From: an uncultured Clostridia bacterium
Lineage (GTDB): Bacteria > Bacillota > Clostridia > Lachnospirales > CAG-274
NCBI GenBank assembly: GCA_947632615.1
Contig: CANRPW010000004.1
Coordinates: 1 to 64,000, forward strand
Length of the DNA: 64,000 nucleotides
Direction: 5' to 3'
Shown here: positions 34,181 through 42,124 of the stretch, one piece after another
Position numbering within the stretch: the stretch's first letter is position 1
Layout of the letters: each line of letters begins with the position of its first letter
The notes under the pieces: generated by a model
Database searches by the model: none
What the model was told of the DNA's origin: nothing
What the model saw: only the letters and a program-made list of their open reading frames with translations
Translations under genes and position numbers: made by a program

Positions 34181-34663
34181 TCAGATGTTCAGACTGTCAA
34201 GCCATTTTTTTATTGTGTTCACATCGGTATTGCTGCTCATACGCTTTCCGTCACGCCATTTTGTATCAGATGAACAGGATCTCGCCAGAATATCATTGGT
34301 TTTTCCCATACCGCTGCCGCCCGATGTAGCAAAGGTAACAATAGTTTTACCCGAAAAATCATAGCTTTCAAGAAATGACTGTATAATTCTGGGAGCCTCA
34401 TACCACCATATAGGAAAGCCTACAAAAACAACGTCATACTGCTCCATGTCCTTTACCCTTGAGGCGATCTTAGGGCGGGAGCTTTTGTCATTCATTTCAA
34501 TACTACTGCGGCTTTTTTTATTCATCCAGTTCAGATCATCATCTGTATAAGGCACTTCGGGTACTATTTCAAATAAATCCGAATTTGCCGCTTTTGCTAC
34601 TTCAGCAGCAAGCTTTTTTGTGTTTCCGCTTGCCGAAAAATATGCCGTTAAAATTTTACTCAT
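34181..34663 (-). CDS. flavodoxin
   Basis: FMN-binding electron carrier, 160 residues. The phosphate loop is YFSASGNTKKLAAEV at the N-terminus; later FVGFPIWWYEAPRI and FATSGGSGMGKTND are the isoalloxazine-binding loops of this flavodoxin class. No signal peptide. Start ATG 34663 follows AAGGAGT. It lies between the relic and the flavin reductase gene on the same strand. The stretch upstream (34,664-34,934) is AT-rich and holds no clear gene. Confidence 0.92.
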   Translation of the reverse strand: MSKILTAYFSASGNTKKLAAEVAKAANSDLFEIVPEVPYTDDDLNWMNKKSRSSIEMNDKSSRPKIASRVKDMEQYDVVFVGFPIWWYEAPRIIQSFLESYDFSGKTIVTFATSGGSGMGKTNDILARSCSSDTKWRDGKRMSSNTDVNTIKKWLDSLNI

Positions 34664-34934
34664 AATATCATACTCCTTTTTATTATTAAACTATGTTTCC
34701 TGCCGTTACTTAAGGCGTGCATAAGCCAATTCAAAATATTATTACATTCGTATATAATATCATAAATCGACATAAAAACATAACCGACTTTCGCTTTTGC
34801 TGAGAACGCTTTTCAAGAGAACGAGCCATTTTATCTGCAAATCTGTCGCCATAATTCCGGCAGCTATAGATATATATGCTCTTTTCAGATGCTTCTTTTT
34901 GTTTTCTCCTTTAAATTACTTCATTAACGCAAAA

Positions 34935-35486
34935 TTATTCACTCTTTTTGGCAAAAGAAAGACATTTTCCGATAACATCACCTGTCCTGAGGTATTGATA
35001 TGTGGGAAATTCAAATAAAACAGGCTTTAAAGTATTATAATTGATTTTGCCCTTGTCGTCCAGATGCTCCTCTGATACATAGGTGTTGTCGATAGTGCAT
35101 ATAAAGCTCTCAAAATTCGGCGTATTGTAAATATCCACAACGCTGCATTCCATTGTAAGGGGCGATTTACTTATAACAGGCGTTCCCATTTCACCAAGCT
35201 CATAGCCAAATACCCCTGATTTATCGACCTTATTACCGCTGACAGAACCTGTATAATCGGTTTCCTTCAGCATACCTTCATCGACAATGTTAATAGACAG
35301 CTTACCTGTTTCCTTGATGCAGCCATTTATAAAATGAGGCTTCGCAAGACTTACAAGCACTCTGTCATGTCCTATTATACCTATATGCGCAACAAGCGTC
35401 CATGTAGGTTTATCATTATTCATAGCTCCGATCACGGTCACAGGCGTAGGATATAACGCAAGAACCGAACCAGTATTCTTTTTCAT
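34935..35486 (-). CDS. flavin reductase-like (FMN-binding split barrel) protein
   Basis: A 183-residue cytosolic flavoprotein. The N-terminus (ALYPTPVTVIGAMNNDKPTW) and LVSLAKPHFINGCIKETG are typical of flavin-reductase-domain proteins that bind FMN. Start ATG 35486 follows AGGAGG eight bases upstream. Its promoter holds two matching palindromes, so it is tightly regulated. Partner and substrate are not indicated. Confidence 0.85.
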   Translation of the reverse strand: MKKNTGSVLALYPTPVTVIGAMNNDKPTWTLVAHIGIIGHDRVLVSLAKPHFINGCIKETGKLSINIVDEGMLKETDYTGSVSGNKVDKSGVFGYELGEMGTPVISKSPLTMECSVVDIYNTPNFESFICTIDNTYVSEEHLDDKGKINYNTLKPVLFEFPTYQYLRTGDVIGKCLSFAKKSE

Positions 35487-35520
35487 ATTCAATTCCTCCT
35501 AATAAATAAAATTTTTATTC

Positions 35521-35570
35521 TGACATCGTGTCACTATAATTATAATAGCACCATTCTGACACCGTGTCAA
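35521..35570 (-). promoter_or_regulatory. promoter with twin palindromic operators for the flavin reductase gene
   Basis: The palindrome TGACACCGTGTCA (35557-35569) and its variant TGACATCGTGTCA (35521-35533) are 36 bp apart, start to start. On the minus strand the promoter is TTGACA (35570-35565), 17 bp, TATTAT (35547-35542), so one operator covers the -35 and the other lies just after the -10. The motif looks like a TetR- or MarR-type site; no such regulator gene is adjacent. Confidence 0.75.
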
Positions 35571-35703
35571 TACATAATTTAAAAAATTTTTTCCTTTGTG
35601 CGATATAATTTTTTATTTGACTAACTGAGATTTTTTACTCCTTGTCTGCAAATACTTACTTGATCACTTAAATATCATCATATATTTGCCACCATAGCAA
35701 AGA

Positions 35704-35869
35704 ATGTACATAACAGACAGGAATAAATTGACAGCAGGAGAAAAAAGATATATCATAAAATTAGTGAATAAAGAATATCCCGAATATAAGTGGAAAAAAG
35801 GATGGTATAAAAATGGAAAATATTTTTGATTTAATTACACGGTTACAATCAGGTGAAAAAGTAAAATGA
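35704..35869 (+). pseudogene. C-terminal toxin-tip fragment (Rhs-associated)
   Basis: Two overlapping short frames: one reads TAGEKRYIIKLVNKEYPEYK and ends at 35829, the other (from 35813) reads MENIFDLITRLQSGEKVK and ends in TGA overlapping the next start (ATGA). The composition and the coupling resemble the end of a polymorphic toxin whose core is gone. Weak by itself; supported by the same pattern at 36,736 and 38,423. Confidence 0.5.
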
Positions 35870-36336
35870 AATTCATATACATATTTATCGCTTTACTTTT
35901 TTTATTGTATTTTAAGGTGAATTTAGCCTCTGAAATAAATATTAACGATGTAAGTAAAACTGAATATAGTTCTGTAGGCAAAGACACAGCGGCTTCGTTT
36001 GCCGACGGTAAATTTGAAATTGGCAATTATTCCGGCACATATAATTTAGTTATGGTTAGATCAGAGGAAAGCAGAGTTAAAGATAGCTTATTGGAAGGAT
36101 GTTATAAATATGAATGGGTTAAAAATAAGTTTTATATCCTTTCCGAAGAAGGCGTTGCTGTCTTTGATAATGATAATCCAAAATTGAAGATATATTTAAC
36201 AATACCTAATGAAAATTATAAAAACGGACCGTTGTCAAGGTTTGTGGAAGATGAAATGGTCGAATACTTACATTCGTTTAGCGATTATACAGAAGATGAG
36301 CAAATAATTCTTAATGAATTTATTGAAGAGAAGTAA
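35866..36336 (+). CDS. secreted or membrane-anchored protein, candidate immunity protein
   Basis: A 156-residue protein of no known family. A hydrophobic N-terminal helix (YIFIALLFLLYFKVNLA) is followed by an exported domain. The C-terminus EYLHSFSDYTEDEQIILNEF matches the ends of the proteins at 37,694 and 45,500 (EYVRSFEDFTEEEQ; IDDFNDFEEDEQ), so the three are paralogues. Its start overlaps the stop of a toxin-tip fragment by ATGA. The immunity role is inferred from that position. Confidence 0.65.
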   Translation: MKFIYIFIALLFLLYFKVNLASEININDVSKTEYSSVGKDTAASFADGKFEIGNYSGTYNLVMVRSEESRVKDSLLEGCYKYEWVKNKFYILSEEGVAVFDNDNPKLKIYLTIPNENYKNGPLSRFVEDEMVEYLHSFSDYTEDEQIILNEFIEEK

Positions 36337-36368
36337 AAAGAGTAAAACTGAGCTAATAATAAACTTAT

Positions 36369-36400
36369 GGCAGCACCTTTATGGTTCTTTAGGTGCTGCC
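36369..36400. repeat. 10-bp hairpin
   Basis: GGCAGCACCT / AGGTGCTGCC with a 12-nt loop. No T-run follows. It lies between an immunity-like gene and the next Rhs fragment and may be a weak terminator or a recombination scar. Confidence 0.5.
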
Positions 36401-36739
36401 TACCACCCCATGGTTTTCACCACAACAAAACTGTAAACGGTGCCACAGGTCACCTTTGAACCTTTAGGACAGTGACAATGTTTGTTTCAAGTTAAAAACA
36501 AGCAAAGCCACACCCGAACGCTACTTCCAAAGCTACCAGCTTATAAGCGACAACTCAGACAACTACTACCTAAGAGCCGAATACTACCCCCCCCAACCGG
36601 TCGCTTCTTAACCGAAGATAAGTGGACTCAAGTTATAGGCAAATATAATGCAGCTACTACTGAAAAACAAAAAAATTACTCTTCTAAGGTTAATTTATTT
36701 AGAAAGTATATAACAAAAATTCCGAGGGAATATAAATGA
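36401..36739 (+). pseudogene. Rhs/YD-repeat fragment with toxin tip
   Basis: Broken frames spell Rhs sequence: FHHNKTVNGATG (36,410 region), then YYLRAEYYPP at about 36,560 and TGRFLTEDKWT after a frame change in an eight-C run (36,588-36,595). The YYxRxxYYxPxxGRF(L)xED signature ends Rhs cores. The tail (KYNAATTEKQKNYSSKVNLF, then RKYITKIPREYK) is the divergent toxin end; its TGA overlaps the next start (ATGA). Confidence 0.75.
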
Positions 36740-37326
36740 TAAAATTCATTAATTTTTGTACTATAATAGCTATTATACTTATGATATTATTTACAATTTA
36801 CAAAACAAACAATATTACTTTAAATATACCCGTGAAGGGCTTGGTTTCGGAAGATGTTCTTTTTGAAGACGAGCTTGAAGAGATCACGGATAAATACGGT
36901 GATTTTTTTGAGAATTATGCCCTCTCCAATATAAGATATACACGAGATGATCATATGGGGCATGTAATATATTCGTGTACTAAAAAAAATAATTATAGTA
37001 TTATTTCTCTTGAAGTTGATAATGATGTATTTACAGTAGCCAGAAAATACAGAAACAATTCAAGATTTGCAAATCTATTCTGGCGTCCTCCTATAGATTT
37101 AGATGAGCTTAATATAAATTCCAAGGAGCTGTTTGAGATAATACATGATAATGACAGCAGTTTTGAAACAAGCCGTATAAGAGAATTACTGTTGAATGAA
37201 CATCGATATTGGGATTGCCTTGCATGGGAATGTGAATATGAAACAAATGATGATCACCTTATTTCTGTAAATGCAACGACAGGTGAAATACTTGAATCAG
37301 AGCCACGGGTCAAGAATAAAAATTAA
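36736..37326 (+). CDS. membrane-anchored protein with PepSY-like end, candidate immunity protein
   Basis: A 196-residue protein. An N-terminal transmembrane helix (INFCTIIAIILMILFTIY) is followed by an extracytoplasmic domain. The last 30 residues (DHLISVNATTGEILESE) resemble PepSY repeats. No firm family match. Translational coupling (ATGA) to the preceding Rhs tip fragment suggests a cognate immunity role; that is inference. Confidence 0.62.
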   Translation: MIKFINFCTIIAIILMILFTIYKTNNITLNIPVKGLVSEDVLFEDELEEITDKYGDFFENYALSNIRYTRDDHMGHVIYSCTKKNNYSIISLEVDNDVFTVARKYRNNSRFANLFWRPPIDLDELNINSKELFEIIHDNDSSFETSRIRELLLNEHRYWDCLAWECEYETNDDHLISVNATTGEILESEPRVKNKN

Positions 37327-37365
37327 GCTAACCACAGTACTTGGCACTTCGGATAGCGACACCCA

Positions 37366-37690
37366 TTCGGATACAACGGCTTTAAACAACTGACAGCCTA
37401 CACAAGCACTGTCATCTTCTACAATGGCAAAGTAGGTATAACAACCACATACACCTACTTTGCCCATGGTTTAATAACCGTCAATGTTGTAGAAGCAGGA
37501 TACCTATGGGACGGTGACAACGTCTGTAGATAAATTTGATTTTACCGAAATTGCTACCGCAATGGGCGAAAGTGGTATAAGCATAGGGACTGTGGCAAAT
37601 GATTTTGCTATATTTTCCCAGGAAACCGGTGCCATAACACCTTTTGATATCAAATTGCATTTTTCGTATGTATATAAAAGGAGAAAATAA
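37366..37690 (+). pseudogene. Rhs/YD-repeat fragment with toxin tip
   Basis: The first frame reads Rhs core FGYNGFKQLTAYTST, TYTYFAHGL and YLWDGDNV, ending at 37533. A second frame then gives DFTEIATAMGESGISIGTVA and DFAIFSQETGAITPFDIKL and stops at 37690, four bases before the next ATG. The core is interrupted and has no start. The second part is a likely toxin tip of unknown activity. Confidence 0.75.
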
Positions 37691-37693
37691 AAA

Positions 37694-38251
37694 ATGAGGT
37701 TATATAAAAAATTATTAATTATTTGTATTGTTTTAATACTTATTATTTTTTCCATTGACGTGGGATATATCTGGGTCAATAGGGAAGCTGTCGGGGAACT
37801 AATATTTCAGAAAGTATCGGAGTCTCTTGAACCCAAAAAATTAGAAAACTATGGATATGTAACCTTTTACGATTATCAGATAGGCGATGGGAAATTTCTT
37901 ATTGAGGATTATACATACGGCAGATCTTTAACTGTTTGGAATTCAGATTTGGAAATATACGATAGGATACTTAATAACTGTAGAGATTATAAAGATAAAA
38001 AAGATAAATTTTATATTACCGCTGACAAAGGATATGCCCTGATATATGTTGATGAGAATATATGTAAAATATACCCTACCATATCTATGGAAGAACTTGA
38101 AACTATACACTATGAAAATGGCGAAACCTCATATTATCCAACCATAGTAGAGCGTGACGATGTGGAATATGTGAGATCCTTTGAGGATTTTACAGAAGAA
38201 GAACAAAAAATCTTCACCAAACTGATAAATAAACGATCTACTACGTGGTGA
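37694..38251 (+). CDS. membrane-anchored protein, candidate immunity protein (paralogue)
   Basis: A 185-residue protein with an N-terminal helix (LLIICIVLILIIFSIDVGY). The exported domain contains GKFLIEDYTYGRSLTVW, comparable to GKFEIGNYSGTYNLVMV in the protein at 35,866. The C-terminal EYVRSFEDFTEEEQKIF is the shared motif of this family. It has a GGAGA site and follows a toxin-tip fragment at four bases. Function unknown beyond the position-based guess. Confidence 0.65.
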   Translation: MRLYKKLLIICIVLILIIFSIDVGYIWVNREAVGELIFQKVSESLEPKKLENYGYVTFYDYQIGDGKFLIEDYTYGRSLTVWNSDLEIYDRILNNCRDYKDKKDKFYITADKGYALIYVDENICKIYPTISMEELETIHYENGETSYYPTIVERDDVEYVRSFEDFTEEEQKIFTKLINKRSTTW

Positions 38252-38426
38252 TGCCCACAACAGCACCAAACTTGCAGACAATTACGCCTACGATGCCTTT
38301 GGCAACTCGGAGAGCACAATGAAGTTTGGCTACTGCGACCGGCAATATGACTCTGAAACCGGTCTGTACTATCTCCATCTAAAGATGCTTATTTTAAATA
38401 TTATGGATAAAGGGGTATCAAAATGA
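38240..38426 (+). pseudogene. Rhs core-end fragment
   Basis: The frame reads DAHNSTKLADNYAYDAFGN, FGYCDRQYDSETGLYYLHLK, the classic end of an Rhs core, then a short novel tail (ILNIMDKGVSK). The stop TGA overlaps the start of the next gene (ATGA). No start codon or upstream core remains; it begins inside the end of the preceding gene. Confidence 0.8.
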
Positions 38427-38893
38427 AAAAAATTTTAGCTATTAAATTTTTAGCTATTAGTTGTTTGTTAATAATTTTAGTATTTTTTTTACCTGTTAAA
38501 TTTGCTGTTAAAGAGGAAGATTTGAAGCATGAAGATAAGGAATATTATATTGTACAACAAACGGACTACTATGATGAATGGTATATAAGCAAAAGTAATA
38601 AAAGTATAATGTATTTTAAAGGAAATACTTTTACAGACAAATTTGGTATAGGTATATTAGGAAGTAGGAAAGCATATGGTCAAGGTGTTCCATGTGTGCA
38701 AAATGAATTTGCGATTTATGGTGAATTTGTAGATTATAATAAAGAAAATGGTATGTATACATTTGACGTAAAAAAATGGGATATTATATATCCTATTGAA
38801 AGAGATAATTTTTATTCTCTTATAGCAAGTGACAAATATTTGACAATATTTGACTACCTTGAAAAGTTCTTTGGTGAATATCTTGAGCCGTAA
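38423..38893 (+). CDS. membrane-anchored protein, candidate immunity protein
   Basis: A 156-residue protein of unknown family. Its N-terminal helix is KFLAISCLLIILVFFLPV; the rest is a hydrophilic, aromatic-rich exported domain. It is coupled to an Rhs fragment by ATGA overlap. It does not share the EDEQ motif of the paralogues on either side, so immunity types here are mixed. Confidence 0.6.
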   Translation: MKKILAIKFLAISCLLIILVFFLPVKFAVKEEDLKHEDKEYYIVQQTDYYDEWYISKSNKSIMYFKGNTFTDKFGIGILGSRKAYGQGVPCVQNEFAIYGEFVDYNKENGMYTFDVKKWDIIYPIERDNFYSLIASDKYLTIFDYLEKFFGEYLEP

Positions 38894-39180
38894 ATTCACT
38901 TACAACGGTAGACAAAACAGGTATAGTGAAGCTTATACCTATGACAAGAACGATCGGTTGACCCTTATCTTTAAAATCACCGAAGATCGGCGGATAAGCA
39001 CAAAATTTTGGTGTTGCGTACGAAAATTCCGGTGGTATGTATGGCGGAACAAACTGCTCTTTGCTCGGCATTGATCTTAGGATATCTGTTACAAAATCTG
39101 ATGTAATAAATCTTTATAAAATATATGAAATAACAAAACCGATCATAGATCATATAAATAATTGTCAAAATGAGAGGTGA
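38889..39180 (+). pseudogene. Rhs YD-repeat fragment with toxin tip
   Basis: The frame from 38889 reads RKFTYNGRQNRYSEAYTYDK and NDRLTLI, a YD repeat. A shift near 39,005 gives VAYENSGGMYGGTNCSLLG and VINLYKIYEITKPIIDHIN, ending at 39180, seven bases before the next ATG. The second part is a probable toxin tip. Confidence 0.75.
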
Positions 39181-39186
39181 TATGAT

Positions 39187-39645
39187 ATGATATTATATAA
39201 AGCCGGTTTTAGTCTCAGTTGGTCTTTATTATTACATATATGTATAATTATTATTTGCTTTTATTGTTGGTACAAAAACAGCAAAAGAAAATGTGGGACA
39301 TTGTTCATTTTAGCAGTTGGCGGAGTATTACTTTCCCTTGGTTTGATTGCCAATTTATATTATACCATTTCTCCGATCATTCATTATTACTCAGGTGACT
39401 ACAAAATCGTAGAAGGGTATGTTGAAAACTTTGTTCCCTGTCCATTTTCCGGTCATGCAATGGAAACTTTTTCGATCAATGGAGTAGAATTCAGCTATGC
39501 CGACCATGTTATACAACTGGGCTACAGAAAAACATATCACCATGGTGGATATATAAGGGGAAACGGTCAACATTTAAAAATAGGTTATGTAGACTACAGT
39601 GGCGACAATGCTATCATATATATAGAAGATTTATCCGGCTCATAA
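39187..39645 (+). CDS. two-helix membrane protein, candidate immunity protein
   Basis: A 152-residue protein. Two transmembrane helices (LLLHICIIIICFYCWY; LFILAVGGVLLSLGLIANLY) are followed by an extracytoplasmic beta-rich domain reading VEGYVENFVPCPFSGHAMET, FSYADHVIQLGY and GNGQHLKIGYVDY. This GH..E.F.V.G..F.Y pattern recurs in small membrane proteins of gut Firmicutes; I know no assigned function. It has AGAGGTGAT upstream and follows an Rhs tip fragment. Confidence 0.65.
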   Translation: MILYKAGFSLSWSLLLHICIIIICFYCWYKNSKRKCGTLFILAVGGVLLSLGLIANLYYTISPIIHYYSGDYKIVEGYVENFVPCPFSGHAMETFSINGVEFSYADHVIQLGYRKTYHHGGYIRGNGQHLKIGYVDYSGDNAIIYIEDLSGS

Positions 39646-39711
39646 CATTATTGACCCCGCCCCATATTGTGATAGACTCAATAATTATTAAAAATTCGGA
39701 TACTGAAACCA

Positions 39712-39912
39712 ACAGACACCAAAACCGACCTCTGCTATCTGAGGGGCGGATGCTACGACCCTGCAATCGGCAGATTTCTCGCCGAAGATACTCACTGAGA
39801 TCCATATAATATGATTTTTGGAGATAAAGAATATTATAAAGATAGCGAAATAAAATATTCTGATGCAAAAGCTATATTGCAGTCAGCTGATTTGTTTGTC
39901 TGTTGCATATAG
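39712..39912 (+). pseudogene. Rhs core-end fragment with in-frame stop
   Basis: The frame reads DTKTDLCYLRGGCYDPAIGR, FLAEDTH, then TGA at 39796-39798 where relatives have Trp (EDTHW), then DPYNMIFGD and DAKAILQSADLFVCCI, the conserved linker after the Rhs core, and stops at 39912. It is a dead remnant; the interval 39,646-40,014 holds no other gene. Confidence 0.82.
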
Positions 39913-40014
39913 TGATATTATAGGTAAAAGTTCATTCGGAGTGTTTTTCAGAAATTGTTGCATCTTAATGAACTGATCGTTGATATAATTTTGTAGTTGT
40001 AAAGGAGAGCAATA

Positions 40015-41157
40015 ATGAAAAAATTTTTACCGGCTTTAATAGTTTTAATTCTTATTTGTGTTGTTGGAATGACTATCCACGGAAGTAATGCTGATAGATT
40101 AATTCTCATCGGCGGGAACACTGTATGCAAATATGAAGATGACAGCAAGCATATTATTAAAAAAAGTGGCTGGTCAGAGTACATAGAAAATTATATAGAT
40201 AGCAATATCAAAATTTTAGATTTGAGTAAAAGAGATCAGACATTGGAAGATTTTGTTAATTCCGAACGTATCGATCACAACTTAAAAAAGTTATCTACTA
40301 ACGATATTATTATACTTCAGCTTGAAGCCGGCGACTTTGATTCTGATTCCTTAAAAAATAATATTAGTCAACTGATTGACCTATCAAGCAATAAACAATG
40401 TAAATTATATGTAGTTCTTCCGTTTATTGAGAATATAGGTATAGATGCGAATTTAACTGATAAAATTTCTGAGGTAATGACTTTATTGGAAAAAAACAAT
40501 ATTACAATTATGAGCCCAATGCTTTTGGGATATTTATATGGTCATGATGAAAAACATGTATTATCATATTACAAAGATAAGGAGCTTGGATATGATTATG
40601 AAGGACTGAATTGCTTATATGCAGATGCAGCAGCCGGTTATATATCAAATGTTGTTTATAAAGAGAACGATTCATTTCCTCAGTCTTCATATAGAATTAC
40701 AAGGAGTATGTTTGTTGGACAGCTGATAAGATTATCTGAATGTGAACTGAAAAATGAATATGCTTTTAATGATGTTTACACGAATAATGAATTTTATGCC
40801 GAAATTGCAACTGCAAAAGCCATGAACATAATAAGCGGATATTCGGACGGAAGCTTTCATCCTGATGATGAAATAACCCTCAGTGATGCAAGTGTTATAT
40901 CTGTAAAATTATTAAAATATCTAAACGGAGGATATGACAAATTTGGTTTCTACGGTTCAGAGAGCGATCCGAAAGTTCAACAGTCAATGTCACAGTACCA
41001 AGCAGAAAAAAAGGACATAGCTGAATATGCCATACCGTATGCTTATGATTTGAGTTTATATTATGGAGCAAGTACGGTGTGGTATAGTGATAAGCTGTCA
41101 AAGAATATCTGCATCGCAGATATCTACCAACTTTTTTATGATGAGGTATATGAATAA
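40015..41157 (+). CDS. degenerate SGNH-like protein with SLH domain
   Basis: A 380-residue exported protein with signal helix FLPALIVLILICVVGMTI. The next 180 residues follow the layout of rhamnogalacturonan-acetylesterase-type SGNH hydrolases (RLILIGGNTVCKYED, GWSEYIENYI), but the expected GDS serine motif reads GGNT, so it is probably inactive. Residues about 235-310 are an SLH repeat (FNDVYTNNEFYAEIATAKAM, IISGYSDGSFHPDDEI) for cell-wall attachment, followed by a partial second one. It follows an Rhs remnant but does not look like an immunity protein. Confidence 0.68.
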   Translation: MKKFLPALIVLILICVVGMTIHGSNADRLILIGGNTVCKYEDDSKHIIKKSGWSEYIENYIDSNIKILDLSKRDQTLEDFVNSERIDHNLKKLSTNDIIILQLEAGDFDSDSLKNNISQLIDLSSNKQCKLYVVLPFIENIGIDANLTDKISEVMTLLEKNNITIMSPMLLGYLYGHDEKHVLSYYKDKELGYDYEGLNCLYADAAAGYISNVVYKENDSFPQSSYRITRSMFVGQLIRLSECELKNEYAFNDVYTNNEFYAEIATAKAMNIISGYSDGSFHPDDEITLSDASVISVKLLKYLNGGYDKFGFYGSESDPKVQQSMSQYQAEKKDIAEYAIPYAYDLSLYYGASTVWYSDKLSKNICIADIYQLFYDEVYE

Positions 41158-41160
41158 TCA

Positions 41161-41345
41161 ATAATACACCATATAACGAAAGGCAGTATTATACTCGAAA
41201 ACAACGTCAAAAGATATGAGTATGTATAACCATTATTCACCCCAAAAATCCTTATAAACATTTTAGGTATGATGTACAGACTTATGGTACTATTCCAATT
41301 CTTGGAGGAAAGGGGTACTGCAATGTCAAAAGTAACGAAACTTAA
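41161..41345 (+). pseudogene. toxin-tip fragment (probable Rhs)
   Basis: Broken frame with NTPYNERQYYTRKQRQK, a stop, then HPKNPYKHFRYDVQTYGTIP and GGKGYCNVKSNET ending at 41345. It overlaps the start of the next gene by 23 bases. No YD repeats remain, so the Rhs assignment rests on position and coupling. Confidence 0.45.
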
Positions 41346-41732
41346 ATTTATACTTTATGGAATTATATTAATTCCTTTTGCTGTTAGTATAATTCACTAT
41401 GTTTATAGTATAAGGCTTGTAGTATAAGGCTTGATGTATTTTTATCCGATTTAGATATAATGGAGAAGCTTACAGTCGGGTCTGGGGGTGGGTTTGATTT
41501 GACAAAATACACATTCGACGGAAAAGTGAACATATATCCTTTTGTGTTTTTTATGACATACTATTCTCTTTATGTGGGTACTTTTTTCTTTATCAAGATT
41601 ATTTTAGGGCTCATGTTTATACCGATAAACTTGATATTTAAACCGTACTATACTATAAAGATCCATATAGTAGATATTGTCATAGTGTTTTTGGCTTGTT
41701 TCCACCTATTGGAATTTATTCTTGGTGCTTAG
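41323..41732 (+). pseudogene. small membrane protein broken by a 14-bp tandem duplication
   Basis: ATG 41323 has GGAGGAAAGG upstream. The frame stops at 41427 because the 14-mer TAGTATAAGGCTTG is duplicated exactly (41406-41419, 41420-41433). With one copy removed the frame continues as IHYVYSIRLDVFLSDLDIME and on to 41732, giving about 131 residues with three or four helices (PFVFFMTYYSLYVGTFFFI, VDIVIVFLACFHLLEFIL). Translation might restart at ATG 41460, which would give a 90-residue C-terminal piece. Confidence 0.8.
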
Positions 41733-41790
41733 TACAAAATAGTTGATCCCGGTGATTTGAAAAATAAAAAGCAGAAAGGGTAAGTGTAAT

Positions 41791-42084
41791 ATGAAAAAAA
41801 GAATAGGCATGCTTAAAGGCTGTATAATAGCGTCATTATTAACTGTGGTAATACTTATTCCATATAGATTTTTTGCTTGGCATAACTTTTATTTTGCTGA
41901 TAGTATAGGTATAAACCAACAGATTATTACGGATTTTCAGACTTTCATGATATATCATATAGATCATATAATATTCTTAATATCTTTATTTGTTGGTTAT
42001 CATATCAAATATAGGTGTGTGAATAGCTTGGCAAAAATTTACTCCCATGTTCTTTATTTACACGAAAAAAATATAAACTGCTGA
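41791..42084 (+). CDS. small two-helix membrane protein
   Basis: A 97-residue protein. Helix one is GCIIASLLTVVILIPYRFF and helix two is DHIIFLISLFVGYHI; the ends are basic. AGAAAGGGTAAG lies upstream. Unknown family. It follows the broken membrane gene at 41,323 in the same orientation and may be its partner or another immunity remnant. Confidence 0.55.
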   Translation: MKKRIGMLKGCIIASLLTVVILIPYRFFAWHNFYFADSIGINQQIITDFQTFMIYHIDHIIFLISLFVGYHIKYRCVNSLAKIYSHVLYLHEKNINC

Positions 42085-42124
42085 CTGCATATCCTGCAGT
42101 CTGAAAAAAAAGGAGGAAACCAAA

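Noticed and set aside
33872-34273. Plus-strand 133-codon frame
   Set aside because: It is opposite the stalk-flavodoxin relic and the end of the flavodoxin gene, with no start signal or family match.
39796-39798. TGA read as tryptophan
   Set aside because: One Rhs remnant has TGA for Trp, but dinB, tetR-flanking and other intact genes in the window use TGA as a normal stop and the remnant is broken in other ways.
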